Shown: one piece after another, positions 17,423 to 26,004 of the stretch
Numbering within the stretch: the first letter of the stretch is position 1
Layout: each line of letters starts with the position of its first letter
From: Rhizobium sp. RU33A
GTDB taxonomy: Bacteria > Pseudomonadota > Alphaproteobacteria > Rhizobiales > Rhizobiaceae
Length of the DNA: 64,000 nt
NCBI RefSeq assembly: GCF_900156055.1
Contig: NZ_FTMQ01000002.1
Location: 496,001-560,000 of the forward strand
Reading direction: 5' to 3'
The notes under the pieces: generated by a model
Database searches by the model: none
What the model saw: the letters and a program-made list of their open reading frames with translations, nothing else
Told to the model about the DNA's origin: nothing
Made by a program: the position numbers and the translations under genes

Positions 17423-17436
17423 TTACGTGCGCGTAA
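17423..17436. promoter_or_regulatory. Short inverted repeat upstream of the FAD dehydrogenase
   Basis: TTACG (17423-17427) and CGTAA (17432-17436) around TGCG, 31 nt before the ATG. A small operator is possible; five-base arms can occur by chance. Confidence 0.25.
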
Positions 17437-17466
17437 AAGTAAGAAAAAGCTTGTCGGGAGGAAGGC

Positions 17467-19113
17467 ATGCGGGAATTCGATGTACTCGTCATCGGGGGAG
17501 GGCTGGCCGGTCTCGTTGCTGCAACCGAGACTGTCGATCGCGGTCTGAAGGTCGCGCTGATCGATCAGGAAGGGGAGCAGAACCTCGGAGGGCAGGCTTT
17601 CTGGTCACTGGGTGGCCTGTTCTTTGTCGACAGTCCCGAACAGCGGCGGATGCGTATTCGCGACAGTCTGGAACTGGCACGGCAGGACTGGTTCGGCTCG
17701 GCTGGCTTTGACCGCACCGAGGATTTCTGGCCTCGCCAATGGGCGGAGGCCTATCTGCAATTTGCCGCCGGCGAGAAGCGTAGCTGGCTGAAAGCCCAAG
17801 GTGTCAGCTGGTTTCCGGTGGTGGGCTGGGCCGAGCGCGGTGGCGGTCACGCCGATGGGCATGGCAATTCCGTGCCGCGTTTCCATGTCACCTGGGGCAC
17901 GGGCCCCGGCGTGCTCGCGCCCTTCGTGCGCCGAGCCAAGGCGGCATCGGACGAGGGCAAACTTACCTTCCTGTTCCGCCACCAGGTCGACCGTCTGACC
18001 GTTGCCAACGGCGTGGTGACAGGTGCCACCGGCGTTCTTCTGGCCGGTGATGCGACGCCGCGCGGCGGATCGAGTTCCCGCAACGTCGTCGGCGACTTCG
18101 AGGTCAAGGCCGGAGCCGTTATCGTGGCTTCGGGCGGTATCGGCGGCAATCACGATCTCGTCCGCAAGAGCTGGCCGGTCGAGCGCCTGGGGCCGCCGCC
18201 GAAACACATGGTCGCAGGCGTGCCGGCCCACGTTGATGGCCGCATGCTGTCGATCACCCAGGCGGTCGGTGGCGAGATCATCAATGGCGACCGGATGTGG
18301 CACTACACAGAAGGCCTGAAGAACTGGGATCCGATCTGGCCGAACCATGGTATTCGCATCCTTCCGGGGCCATCCTCCTTCTGGTGCGATATCGACGGTA
18401 ACCGTTTCCCTGCGCCGGCCATGCCTGGCTTCGATACGCTCGGAACCCTGAAGGCAATCCGGGCGCGCGGGCATGAATATTCCTGGTTCATCCTGAACAA
18501 GGCGATCATCAAGAAAGAGTTCGCCCTCTCCGGTTCGGAGCAGAACCCCGATCTGACGGACAAGAACCTTCCCCTGCTGTTGAAGCGTCTCGGCAAGAAT
18601 CCACCGGGCCCGGTTCAGGCTTTCATGGATAAGGGCGAGGATTTTGTCGTGCGCGACAATCTCGAAGATCTTGTCGCTGGGATGAATGAACTCAGTGGCG
18701 AGCACAGGCTCGGCGTCCACCATCTGCGCGCGCAGATCGAAGCGCGCGACCGGGAGATGGGAAACAGTTTCTCCAAGGACGCGCAGGTGACCGCGATCCG
18801 TGGCGCCCGCAATTATCTCGGCGACAAGCTGATGCGGACGGCCAAGCCGCACCGGCTGCTCGATCCGGCCGCCGGGCCGCTGATCGGTGTGCGCCTGCAC
18901 ATCCTGAACCGCAAGACGCTGGGCGGCTTGCATACGGATCTTGAGGGGCGCGTCCTGAACCGCGAGAACAAGCCGGTGCCGGGGCTCTACGCCGCCGGCG
19001 AAGTGTCCGGTTTCGGCGGTGGTGGCATGCACGGCTACAATGCGCTCGAGGGGACCTTCCTCGGTGGCTGCCTGTTCTCCGGCCGCGTGGCAGGAAGAAG
19101 TGTCGGCCGGTAA
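17467..19113 (+). CDS. FAD-binding dehydrogenase of the fumarate reductase/3-ketosteroid dehydrogenase type
   Basis: 548 residues. The N-terminal FAD site is DVLVIGGGLAGLVAATETVDRGLKVALIDQE, and the C-terminal FAD loop is VPGLYAAGEVSGFGGGGMHGYNALEGTFLGGCLFSGRVAG. The middle carries the substrate cap. Related proteins are annotated only as FAD-binding dehydrogenase, so the substrate remains unknown. GGGAGGAAGGC lies directly before the ATG. It ends 12 nt from the stop of the converging ABC transporter gene. Confidence 0.88.
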   Translation: MREFDVLVIGGGLAGLVAATETVDRGLKVALIDQEGEQNLGGQAFWSLGGLFFVDSPEQRRMRIRDSLELARQDWFGSAGFDRTEDFWPRQWAEAYLQFAAGEKRSWLKAQGVSWFPVVGWAERGGGHADGHGNSVPRFHVTWGTGPGVLAPFVRRAKAASDEGKLTFLFRHQVDRLTVANGVVTGATGVLLAGDATPRGGSSSRNVVGDFEVKAGAVIVASGGIGGNHDLVRKSWPVERLGPPPKHMVAGVPAHVDGRMLSITQAVGGEIINGDRMWHYTEGLKNWDPIWPNHGIRILPGPSSFWCDIDGNRFPAPAMPGFDTLGTLKAIRARGHEYSWFILNKAIIKKEFALSGSEQNPDLTDKNLPLLLKRLGKNPPGPVQAFMDKGEDFVVRDNLEDLVAGMNELSGEHRLGVHHLRAQIEARDREMGNSFSKDAQVTAIRGARNYLGDKLMRTAKPHRLLDPAAGPLIGVRLHILNRKTLGGLHTDLEGRVLNRENKPVPGLYAAGEVSGFGGGGMHGYNALEGTFLGGCLFSGRVAGRSVGR

Positions 19114-19125
19114 AGCCGGCTGGCC

Positions 19126-20928
19126 TTACTGCGCGGCTACGGTGAAGTCGCGGCCACCCGTCTCGAACTGCAGACGGGCAAGTTTGGCGTAAAGGCCTCC
19201 CTGCTGGATGAGGCTCTGGTGGGTGCCTTCCTCAACGATGCGGCCATCGTCGAGCACGAGAATGCGGTCAGCCTTTAGTACGGTTGCAAGTCGGTGGGCG
19301 ATGACGATCGTGGTGCGGTCGCGCATCAGGCCATCGAGCGCCTTCTGCACCAGTGTCTCGCTCTCCGCATCAAGGGCTGACGTCGCTTCATCGAGCAGCA
19401 GGAGAGGGGCGTCGCGCAGCAGGGCACGGGCAATCGCGATGCGCTGGCGCTGACCACCCGACAAGGTCACGCCACGTTCGCCGACGATCGTATCGAAGCC
19501 ATTCTCTAGGCGGCCGATGAACTCGCTCGCCTGAGCCGCTTCCGCTGCAACTTCCACCATGCCGCGACAGGCGTTGGGCGTGCCGAAGGCGATGTTGTCA
19601 TGGATCGACGAGGCGAAAATCGTGGTGTCCTGCGGGACGATGGCGATCCGGGCACGCACGGCCTCGGGATCAGCTTCGCGGATGTCGACGCCATCCAGCC
19701 GGATGGTGCCGGATACCGGATCGTAGAAGCGCAGAATCAGCGAAAAGATCGTGCTCTTGCCGGCGCCGGAGGGGCCGACGATGGCGACCGTCTCGCCATG
19801 GGCGACCGAGAAGGAAAGACCGTTGAGGGCGGACTTCGTCCTTGCCGAAGGGTAGCTGAAGTGCACGTCCTCGAAAGTGACGCTGCCTTGCGCGGGGTCG
19901 GGCAGGGCCTTGGCCATGGCTGGTGCCGCGATGGCCGGATGCTCGGCGAGAAGCTCATGCAGGCGTTCTGCTGCACCGGCGGCCTGGGAGAGCTCGCCCC
20001 AGACTTCCGAAAGCGTGCCGAGCGAACCGGCAGCAATCAGCGAGTAGAGAAGGAACTGGCCGAGCGTGCCACCGCTCATCGTCCCTGCGAGCACGCTTTG
20101 CGCGCCGTACCAGAGGACGCCGACGACACTGCCGAAGACGAGGGCGATCGCGACGCCGGTCAGGAGCGAGCGGGAACGGATCGCGGAGCGCGCTGCTTCA
20201 TAGGCACTTTCGACGGAGGAAGAGTAACGCGTGCGTGCGGCTTCCTCGGCATTGAAGGCCTGGAGGGTGCGGGCGGCGCTGATGACTTCGCCGGCATAGG
20301 ACGAGGCTTCCGCGAGCGTATCCTGGGCGGCGCGCGAGCGCTGACGGACCGAGCGCCCGAAACCGACCAGCGGGAAGACGATGACGGGAATCGCCGCAAG
20401 CACCATGATCGAGAGCTTCGGGCTTGTCGCGATCATCATGACGACGGCGCCGAGACAGAGGATCGTGTTGCGGAGCGCCAGCGACGCGGTGGCGCCGACG
20501 GCCGATTTCAGCTGAGTCGTGTCGGCGGTGAGGCGCGAGACGATCTCGCCGGACTGGTTGATGTCGAAGAAGGATGGAGACAGTTTCGTCACATGGGTGA
20601 AGACGTCGCGGCGCAGATCCGCGACCACGCGCTCGCCGATGGTGATGACGTAGTAATATCGAAGGGCGCTGGCGGCTGCGAGGACGAGCGCCATGACAAT
20701 CATCATGGCGAAGTATGCGTTGATGAATTCGCTGTCTGCGGCCTGGAAGCCGTGGTCCAGCATGCGACGGATGGCGATCGGCAGCGCAAGCGTCGTTGCA
20801 GCCGCGAGGGAAAGGAAGATCAGCGCGCCGGCAACCAGACCCCGGTAGCGCTTGAGATAGGGAAAGAGGCTGGTCAGAGGCTTCAGAGAGCGTCGTTTCT
20901 TGTCTGTGGTATCGGCTTCCAAGGTCAC
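19126..20928 (-). CDS. ABC exporter half-transporter (membrane and ATPase domains fused)
   Basis: 600 residues from GTG 20928, chosen because AAGGAG lies nine nt upstream; an in-frame ATG at 20973 has no such signal. Six membrane segments (residues ~25-310), then an ATPase domain with Walker [10 protein letters not shown] (about 385-393), LSGGQ (about 489-493), [12 protein letters not shown] and the H-loop IVIAHR. It should act as a homodimer exporting a lipid or drug (MsbA/LmrA-like type). Divergent from rpmE. Confidence 0.92.
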   Translation of the reverse strand: MTLEADTTDKKRRSLKPLTSLFPYLKRYRGLVAGALIFLSLAAATTLALPIAIRRMLDHGFQAADSEFINAYFAMMIVMALVLAAASALRYYYVITIGERVVADLRRDVFTHVTKLSPSFFDINQSGEIVSRLTADTTQLKSAVGATASLALRNTILCLGAVVMMIATSPKLSIMVLAAIPVIVFPLVGFGRSVRQRSRAAQDTLAEASSYAGEVISAARTLQAFNAEEAARTRYSSSVESAYEAARSAIRSRSLLTGVAIALVFGSVVGVLWYGAQSVLAGTMSGGTLGQFLLYSLIAAGSLGTLSEVWGELSQAAGAAERLHELLAEHPAIAAPAMAKALPDPAQGSVTFEDVHFSYPSARTKSALNGLSFSVAHGETVAIVGPSGAGKSTIFSLILRFYDPVSGTIRLDGVDIREADPEAVRARIAIVPQDTTIFASSIHDNIAFGTPNACRGMVEVAAEAAQASEFIGRLENGFDTIVGERGVTLSGGQRQRIAIARALLRDAPLLLLDEATSALDAESETLVQKALDGLMRDRTTIVIAHRLATVLKADRILVLDDGRIVEEGTHQSLIQQGGLYAKLARLQFETGGRDFTVAAQ

Positions 20929-21018
20929 TCTGTCATGCTCCTTCAGTGCCCAGGTGCTTTCGCACCATGGCACTTGTTATCCCTGCGTCCTTCATGTATA
21001 GGCACGGCATCGAATTGG

Positions 21019-21048
21019 GAAGCCGTAGCTCAGACGGACTGCGGCTTC
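21019..21048 (+). promoter_or_regulatory. Hairpin in the 5' leader region of the bL31 gene
   Basis: GAAGCCGTAG (21019-21028) pairs with CTGCGGCTTC (21039-21048), nine Watson-Crick pairs and one G-T, loop of ten. It lies about 70 nt upstream of the rpmE ATG and is not followed by a T run. Leaders of bL31 genes bind bL31 in some other phyla; a similar role here is conjecture. Confidence 0.4.
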
Positions 21049-21116
21049 ATCTATTTAATAGGTCCTGCCGAGGCAATTGCGGCATTTGGACCCCACGGCA
21101 CAGCAGGAATAGAGCG

Positions 21117-21338
21117 ATGAAGGCTGACATCCATCCCGACTACCACGTCATCAAGGTCGTCATGACCGACGGCACCGAATACGAGACGCGTTCGACCTGG
21201 GGTTCGGAAGGCGCCGTCATGAACCTCGAAATCGACCCGACCTCGCACCCGGCCTGGACCGGTGGCAACCAGCAGCTGCTGGACCGCGGTGGCCGCGTTT
21301 CGAAGTTCAACAAGCGCTTCGGCGGCCTCGGCCTCTGA
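21117..21338 (+). CDS. rpmE: Ribosomal protein bL31 (zinc-free type)
   Basis: 73 residues, beginning [19 protein letters not shown] and including [27 protein letters not shown], the conserved L31 core. It has no cysteine at all, hence the zinc-independent form. A component of the large subunit near the central protuberance. The ATG at 21117 is chosen on conservation; the upstream open frame to 20946 is non-coding leader. Followed by a strong terminator. Confidence 0.96.
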   Translation: MKADIHPDYHVIKVVMTDGTEYETRSTWGSEGAVMNLEIDPTSHPAWTGGNQQLLDRGGRVSKFNKRFGGLGL

Positions 21339-21360
21339 CCGTTTCGAACGATATCATACA

Positions 21361-21392
21361 AAGAAGCCCGGCCGTCGTGCCGGGCTTCTTTG
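21361..21392. terminator. Rho-independent terminator of rpmE
   Basis: A perfect 12-bp stem (21361-21372 with 21379-21390), loop CGTCGT, then TGTATTT. On the minus strand it could serve the patatin gene, which stops at 21420. Confidence 0.9.
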
Positions 21393-21419
21393 TATTTATG
21401 GCTGGTGCCGCCGAGCCGA

Positions 21420-22481
21420 TCAGATGGCTGCAAGCCGATCAGCTATCTCTTCGAGCGCGAGATCGTGTTTTTCAGCGAGCGTCAGACCGAAGCGCTCCAG
21501 CTTCGCAATGTTCTCAGGCGTCGCGTCGTCAAGCGCGTCGTTGACCCCGACAAGCGGCGCATCCAATCGGAAATAATTGAGCGTCTTTCGGTTCGCCGTC
21601 GTGACCACCGTCGCACCATCAGAAAAACGGGGCGGGTCTGCGTTCAACAGCTTGTTCAGCTGATAGGATGTGGTGCTCGACTGGCCCTGCATCAGCACGG
21701 AAATCAGCGGCGTGTCATTGGCCGGACTGATCCAGCCACCCGCGCCCCAGTTCTTGGCTTGCTGGTAGGGGATCTTGCGGTTGGCCGAGCCTGTTCCCAA
21801 CGATAGGATGACCAGGTCGTTGTCGCGCCAGCCGAGCTTGCAGCCTTCGACATAGGCGGCCATGGACGGATCGTTGGCGAAGACGCCGCCATCGATCAGC
21901 GGGATGGCCGGGATCTGTCCATGGCTTTGGCCGGCAAGGTCCTCGACCATTGCCGGCTCGAAATAGGTCGGTGCGGCCGACGAGCCACGCACCGCCTGCC
22001 AGAAGAGGAAGCGTTCGTGATCCTTGTCGGCATTGGTCATGAAGACCGCACGCCGCGCATGGATGTCATAGGCGGTGATCAGCACCTTGCCGAGCGCATC
22101 CTTGATCTCAGTCCGTTCCCCAAGCATCTGACGAAGAATCTTTTCGAGCGGTGCGGCATCGTAGCGTTCCTCGAACAATCCGCCGAAATTGGCGATCTTG
22201 CGGAAGAGGCCGATGTTGAAGATTTCGGCGCCCTTGCGCTTGTAGAGATCGAGCAGTGTCCTGGGGTCGGCGGCCGGCTCAGCGGGTTTTCCTGGCTTCG
22301 GGCAGGTCAGACCCGCCGCGATAATCGCACCGGTCGACGTGCCGGCGATTAGATGGAAATAGCGATGGAGTGGCAGGCGCTTGTCCCGCTTCTCGAGCTT
22401 GTCCTTGAGAACGGTCAGGACAGCGGCCGGGATCGTGCCCCTGATGCCGCCGCCATCAATCGAAAGAATGAACCTTGCCAT
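21420..22481 (-). CDS. Patatin-like phospholipase
   Basis: 353 residues. FILSIDGGGIRGTIPAAVL gives the oxyanion GGGxRG, GTSTGAI the catalytic serine and PLIDGGVFANDP the catalytic aspartate, so the Ser-Asp dyad is complete. It should release fatty acids from membrane phospholipids. There is no signal peptide. ATG 22481 is preceded at 8 nt by nine consecutive G residues that must act as its ribosome-binding site. No cyclic-nucleotide synthase, ubiquitin-like or other partner gene of antiphage patatins is near. Confidence 0.9.
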   Translation of the reverse strand: MARFILSIDGGGIRGTIPAAVLTVLKDKLEKRDKRLPLHRYFHLIAGTSTGAIIAAGLTCPKPGKPAEPAADPRTLLDLYKRKGAEIFNIGLFRKIANFGGLFEERYDAAPLEKILRQMLGERTEIKDALGKVLITAYDIHARRAVFMTNADKDHERFLFWQAVRGSSAAPTYFEPAMVEDLAGQSHGQIPAIPLIDGGVFANDPSMAAYVEGCKLGWRDNDLVILSLGTGSANRKIPYQQAKNWGAGGWISPANDTPLISVLMQGQSSTTSYQLNKLLNADPPRFSDGATVVTTANRKTLNYFRLDAPLVGVNDALDDATPENIAKLERFGLTLAEKHDLALEEIADRLAAI

Positions 22482-22570
22482 GTGCTCAACCCCCCCCCTG
22501 TTCAGGAGAGTGTCGCACAATATTTAAGGTTGTAAATGTGAATCTTTGCAATCCATTTTGTTCAAGCATG

Positions 22571-22602
22571 AAAAAACCCGGCGCAGCTTTCGCTGGCCGG
22601 GT
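22571..22602 (-). terminator. Rho-independent terminator of rcdA
   Basis: On the minus strand ACCCGGC and GCCGGGT (22596-22602 and 22576-22582) form a stem with a smaller inner pairing, followed by six T residues. Confidence 0.85.
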
Positions 22603-22624
22603 CGAGGTCGTGCTTGAGGCGTGA

Positions 22625-23143
22625 TCAGCCTGCGTTGAAAGCGGTGCGGAGCAGGTTCAGCTGTGCCTGAACGCTGTTTTCGTTGTCCGGCTGGAATTCT
22701 TCTTCGCTCGCTGGACGATAGATTTCGCGGTCGAGCAGAGCGATGCGGTTCTGCAGGCGCAGAGACCGCTCGACGAGATCGCGGAAGGCTTCCGGCAGGT
22801 CGTTCCAGCCAGGTGCGGCGCGATCGACGTTGAAGCCGTCAAGACGCACCTTGCTCTTTTCGGAGAGCACCTGATCGCGGCTCATCTCGCCATTGTTGAC
22901 GGCGCGCTGAAGCAGCAGCCAGGAGGCCATCTGCATGAGGCGCGTGGTCAGGCGCATCGATTCCGCCGCGTAGAGAACGGAAGCCTGGCGCGGCAATACC
23001 TTTGCGGCTGCGCGGCCCGGGCCGTCGAGATAGGCGGCGGTTTCCTCAACAAGGCCCATGCCCTCGGCATAGGTCGCCTTGAACTGGCTGGACGCTGCCA
23101 CACGACCGGCAAAGCTAACCGTATTCATACCGAGTTCAGACAT
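22625..23143 (-). CDS. rcdA: RcdA-type adaptor of CtrA proteolysis (DUF1465)
   Basis: 172 residues, full DUF1465 length; helical, with LDGPGRAAAKVLPRQASVLYAAESMRLTTRLMQMASWLLLQRAV as the conserved middle. RcdA of Caulobacter acts with CpdR and PopA to deliver CtrA and other substrates to ClpXP; the same role in the rhizobial cell cycle is inferred from the family. A consensus CtrA box lies 117 nt upstream of the ATG. Terminator follows at 22571. Confidence 0.9.
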   Translation of the reverse strand: MSELGMNTVSFAGRVAASSQFKATYAEGMGLVEETAAYLDGPGRAAAKVLPRQASVLYAAESMRLTTRLMQMASWLLLQRAVNNGEMSRDQVLSEKSKVRLDGFNVDRAAPGWNDLPEAFRDLVERSLRLQNRIALLDREIYRPASEEEFQPDNENSVQAQLNLLRTAFNAG

Positions 23144-23259
23144 GGATGTTTCCCTGTAAACGCATCACTTAGGCATGTAACGACAGCGCTACAAACTTGT
23201 TCCTGCCGCATTTTGTGAAGCTACGATGCTACCAATAGCCCAAATCCGCAAGGCGAAAC

Positions 23260-23274
23260 TTAAGGAAGGGTTAA
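23260..23274. promoter_or_regulatory. CtrA binding box upstream of rcdA
   Basis: TTAA (23260-23263), seven bases, TTAA (23271-23274): an exact match to the alphaproteobacterial CtrA pattern TTAA-N7-TTAA. On the minus strand it reads TTAACCC..., extending the match to the TTAACC form. It is 117-131 nt upstream of the rcdA start. Confidence 0.55.
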
Positions 23275-23310
23275 TTCCCACACTTTCGTGAAACCTTTGC
23301 CATTTTGGGC

Positions 23311-23335
23311 AAAAAAAGAGCCGCAAATGCGGCTC
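23311..23335 (-). terminator. Rho-independent terminator, minus strand
   Basis: GAGCCGC and GCGGCTC (23329-23335 and 23318-23324) with loop ATTT, followed on the minus strand by seven T residues. It is 169 nt beyond the DUF1192 stop, so it ends either the MFS-DUF1192 transcript or a separate small RNA. Confidence 0.88.
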
Positions 23336-23503
23336 TCAAGGTAAAACAGGGAGAAATCAGAAGGAGTTTCCATGAAACCAACCAGCTGAGCCCGAAGATC
23401 GGGGTGACTGTAGTTTCCCTGAAATGGCTTAACAAACGGTAAACGCCAAGATCAGATTCAGATCGTTTCAAGACATCACAGGCGTTTCACCGAATATTGA
23501 CGG

Positions 23504-23698
23504 CTAAGATCTCGGTCCAAATAGGCTGTCGGCGGCTTTCCTGCCGGCTTCCTTGCGATTGATCTCCGCTCTGATTCGGTCGATCTCGGTCTCCAGAAGC
23601 GAAATGCGGTGGCGAAGTTCGTCAGCCGATATGGCCGAGAGCTCGCAGCCAAGCTCGTGGCCGGTGCTGCGTTTGCGTGCTTCTTCATCAATGATCAT
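23504..23698 (-). CDS. DUF1192 family small protein
   Basis: 64 residues. The conserved part is GHELGCELSAISADELRHRISLLETEIDRIRAEINRKE, a short coiled coil, as in the DUF1192 family. Function unknown. GGAGG lies upstream of the ATG inside the MFS gene, and its ATG overlaps the MFS stop as ATGA, so the pair is translationally coupled. Confidence 0.88.
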   Translation of the reverse strand: MIIDEEARKRSTGHELGCELSAISADELRHRISLLETEIDRIRAEINRKEAGRKAADSLFGPRS

Positions 23699-24990
23699 GT
23701 GCGTGCCTCCATTGGAGGAGTGTCGTCCAATTCGTCCTGCTCCGGCAAGGGGGCAGCACGCGGATCGAGGCTCAAGCCTTCCGGCGTGCTGCTCATCGGC
23801 GAGGCCGAGATCGGCAGGTTCGGCACATTCTCACGATCCTCGGCCGGGATCGCGGCGCGTGTCCGGCTGCGATAGATCGCATAGGCCGAAATCAGCAGGT
23901 GCGCGACTGCGGTCACCGCAAACAGTGCATAGGGGCCGGCCGCCGTCATGACCGGGCCGCCGAGCGTCGGTCCGATGATCGTGCCGATGCCGAAGAGCAG
24001 CAGCAGGCCGCCGGACACCTTCACGAACTCGTCGGGTTTGGCGAAGTCGTTGGCGTGGGCAACGGCGATCGGATAGAGCGCATTGGCGGCTGCGCCGTAG
24101 ATGCCGACGAAGATGAAGATCCAAAGCGGATCAGAAGGCATGATGGCGACCATGGCGATGGCCGCGAAGGCGGCGAGTGCCGAGAGTGCTGCCAAGACGT
24201 AGCGGCGATCGATGCGATCGGAGAGCTTGCCGGCCGGAAACTGCATGATGGCGCCGAGGAAGATCGTGACCGACAGAAGCAGAGCAATGGTTGATGGGTC
24301 GAGGCCGACACGTGATCCAAAGACGGCCCCGAGCGTGCCATAGGCACCATTGGCGATGCCGATCATGAGGATCCCGACGAAGGAAACGGGTGAGTTGCGA
24401 TAGAGCAGTGGCAAGTCGAGCTTGATGGACCGGAGCGGCTGCGGCGTGACTGCGGTCGACATCAAGGTTGGCATGATCGCGAAGCCGTAGACGATGCCGC
24501 AGATCATGAAGAGAACGGTCGTTGCCGGGTCAAAGACACCCACCAGCATCTGTCCTGCCACCACACCGATCAGCGTGATCGAGATGTAGAACGAGAAAAT
24601 CATGCCGCGGCTCTCATTGGTCGCGCGCTCGTTCAGCCAGCTCTCGATGATCATCGATGTGCCTGCGGTACAGAAACCGGTGATGACGCGCAGCGCGACC
24701 CACCAGGTCGCATCCACAACGATGCCGGTCAGGAGCGCGTTCACCAGAATAAGGGCAACGAAGGTCGAGAAGGCCCGGACATGGCCGACCCGCACGACCA
24801 GCTTGGGTGCCACGAAGCAGCCGAGCACGAAGCCGGCAGCCCAGGTGGTGCCGAGCAGGCCGAGGACTTCGTTGGAATAGCCTTCGGCTGCCCCGCGCAC
24901 TGGCAGGAGCAGACCATGCAGGCCATTTCCGAGGAAGAGGAAGAGCGTGCCCAGAAGCAGGGCCATTACCGGCAGAAGATTACGTCTCAT
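23695..24990 (-). CDS. Major facilitator superfamily transporter
   Basis: 431 residues with about 12 membrane segments. GFCTAGTSMIIESWLNERATNESRG near residue 115 and FPAGKLSDRIDRRYVL near 255 are MFS loops (the second the DRxDRR-type motif between segments 8 and 9). This YcaD-like group lacks a known substrate. The last ~50 residues are hydrophilic. Overlaps DUF1192 by four bases. Confidence 0.88.
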   Translation of the reverse strand: MRRNLLPVMALLLGTLFLFLGNGLHGLLLPVRGAAEGYSNEVLGLLGTTWAAGFVLGCFVAPKLVVRVGHVRAFSTFVALILVNALLTGIVVDATWWVALRVITGFCTAGTSMIIESWLNERATNESRGMIFSFYISITLIGVVAGQMLVGVFDPATTVLFMICGIVYGFAIMPTLMSTAVTPQPLRSIKLDLPLLYRNSPVSFVGILMIGIANGAYGTLGAVFGSRVGLDPSTIALLLSVTIFLGAIMQFPAGKLSDRIDRRYVLAALSALAAFAAIAMVAIMPSDPLWIFIFVGIYGAAANALYPIAVAHANDFAKPDEFVKVSGGLLLLFGIGTIIGPTLGGPVMTAAGPYALFAVTAVAHLLISAYAIYRSRTRAAIPAEDRENVPNLPISASPMSSTPEGLSLDPRAAPLPEQDELDDTPPMEART

Positions 24991-25245
24991 GGCATTCTTG
25001 TCGATTGGTGTGGAGGGCGCCCGAATCGGAGGAGCACGGCAGAATCACAATAGAAGGATCTTCCTACCGTTGTCTGAATGCGACCTTGGTGCTTGCAGGA
25101 TACGCTTCTGCCGGGCAAAAGTGACAGTGGTGTGGCTGCCCCTCCAAGTCTCCATGACGGGAACATTCCTGGGTAGAGATTTGGCGCAAAGCTGCATCAA
25201 GAGCCGTCGGCGCGGCAACCCGTCCGGGCTCCACAGGGAAATTCC

Positions 25246-25401
25246 ATGACCAAGGCCATATCCGCCTTCCTGATCCTTGCCATGATCGTGCAGATCATCA
25301 AGCCGCTCGGCCTTCCGGGCCTGAGGCGACGCAGCGATTTCTGGAAGATCGCCATCGTCGCCTTCGTCACCTGGTCGGTGGCGCTTCTGGTTCGACCCTG
25401 A
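25246..25401 (+). CDS. Small membrane protein of unknown function
   Basis: 51 residues: hydrophobic MTKAISAFLILAMIVQIIKP, a polar turn with RRRSDFWK, then a second hydrophobic stretch IAIVAFVTWSVALLV. Two membrane helices in a hairpin are likely. The ATG has GGGAA eight nt upstream. The codon pattern (G/C in third position) and the coherent hydrophobic profile support a real gene. Its stop is ten nt from that of the converging PACE gene. Confidence 0.65.
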   Translation: MTKAISAFLILAMIVQIIKPLGLPGLRRRSDFWKIAIVAFVTWSVALLVRP

Positions 25402-25410
25402 GATCTTTTT

Positions 25411-25854
25411 TCACTGGGGCGCGGCGGCCTTCTCTGTCTTCCATTCCGGCAGCGGGAAGACGCGGTCATAGGCCCAGTTGAAGATGAAGGCATAGACCAG
25501 ATAAAAGAGGGCGAAGGCCACATCCATGACGAAGGCCTGCCAGAGGCTGATCTGCAGATACCAGGCGATGAACGGCATCAGGATCATCAGCAGGCCGGCC
25601 TCGAAGAGGACGGCGTGACCGAGACGCACAGGCACAGTCTTCAGCGTCGTGCCGGTGAGGCGGCGCAGAAGGTGGTCGAAGCCGAGATTGTAGATGTAGT
25701 TCCAGAAGGTCGCGAGGGTCGCGCCGACGACACCGACGACACCGATGTCCTTGGCAGGCATTGCGAATGCCAGGGTGCCCAGCGGGACGATCAGGGCCAG
25801 TCCAATGAGTTCAAAGCTGATGGCGTGACGAATACGATCTGCGGTCTTCCGCAT
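25411..25854 (-). CDS. PACE-family efflux transporter
   Basis: 147 residues from ATG 25854, preceded by GGAGGGAAGAAC. Four membrane segments in two bacterial-transmembrane-pair repeats: DRIRHAISFELIGLALIVPLG and LGHAVLFEAGLLMILMPFIAWYLQ, each with the RH-F-E core (the glutamate is essential in AceI of Acinetobacter). NYIYNLGFDHLLRRL and NWAYDRVFPLP close each half. PACE proteins export chlorhexidine, acriflavine or short diamines. Confidence 0.92.
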   Translation of the reverse strand: MRKTADRIRHAISFELIGLALIVPLGTLAFAMPAKDIGVVGVVGATLATFWNYIYNLGFDHLLRRLTGTTLKTVPVRLGHAVLFEAGLLMILMPFIAWYLQISLWQAFVMDVAFALFYLVYAFIFNWAYDRVFPLPEWKTEKAAAPQ

Positions 25855-26004
25855 GTTCTTCCCTCCGGGAAAACAGGCGGGTCGTCCCGCAGTCAATCAG
25901 GCCCATTGTGGGGAGGTCGTCCTCGAAGGTTGATATAGTCGTGTGGCGCGGAGGCGGCAAGGTACGCTCGTCGAAGTTTTCGGCGGTTATTATTGTCCAG
26001 GAGA

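Larger units (their letters stand above)
23144..23503. other. 360-nt intergenic region upstream of rcdA
   Basis: No gene found. It holds the rcdA promoter region, a consensus CtrA box (23260-23274), a strong minus-strand terminator (23311-23335) and about 165 nt between that terminator and the DUF1192 stop, which is either a long 3' UTR or a small RNA locus. A 66-residue open frame (23271-23471, minus) runs through the terminator stem and is not credible. Confidence 0.7.

Noticed and set aside
20929..20973. Earlier ATG for the ABC exporter
   Set aside because: No Shine-Dalgarno; the GTG at 20928 has AAGGAG at nine nt.
21420..22481. Patatin gene as a CBASS-type effector (CapV)
   Set aside because: No cyclic-nucleotide synthase, E1/E2 or HORMA gene is near; neighbours are bL31 and rcdA.
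23271..23471. 66-residue minus-strand open frame downstream of DUF1192
   Set aside because: It runs through a strong terminator and the CtrA box region, with no family features.
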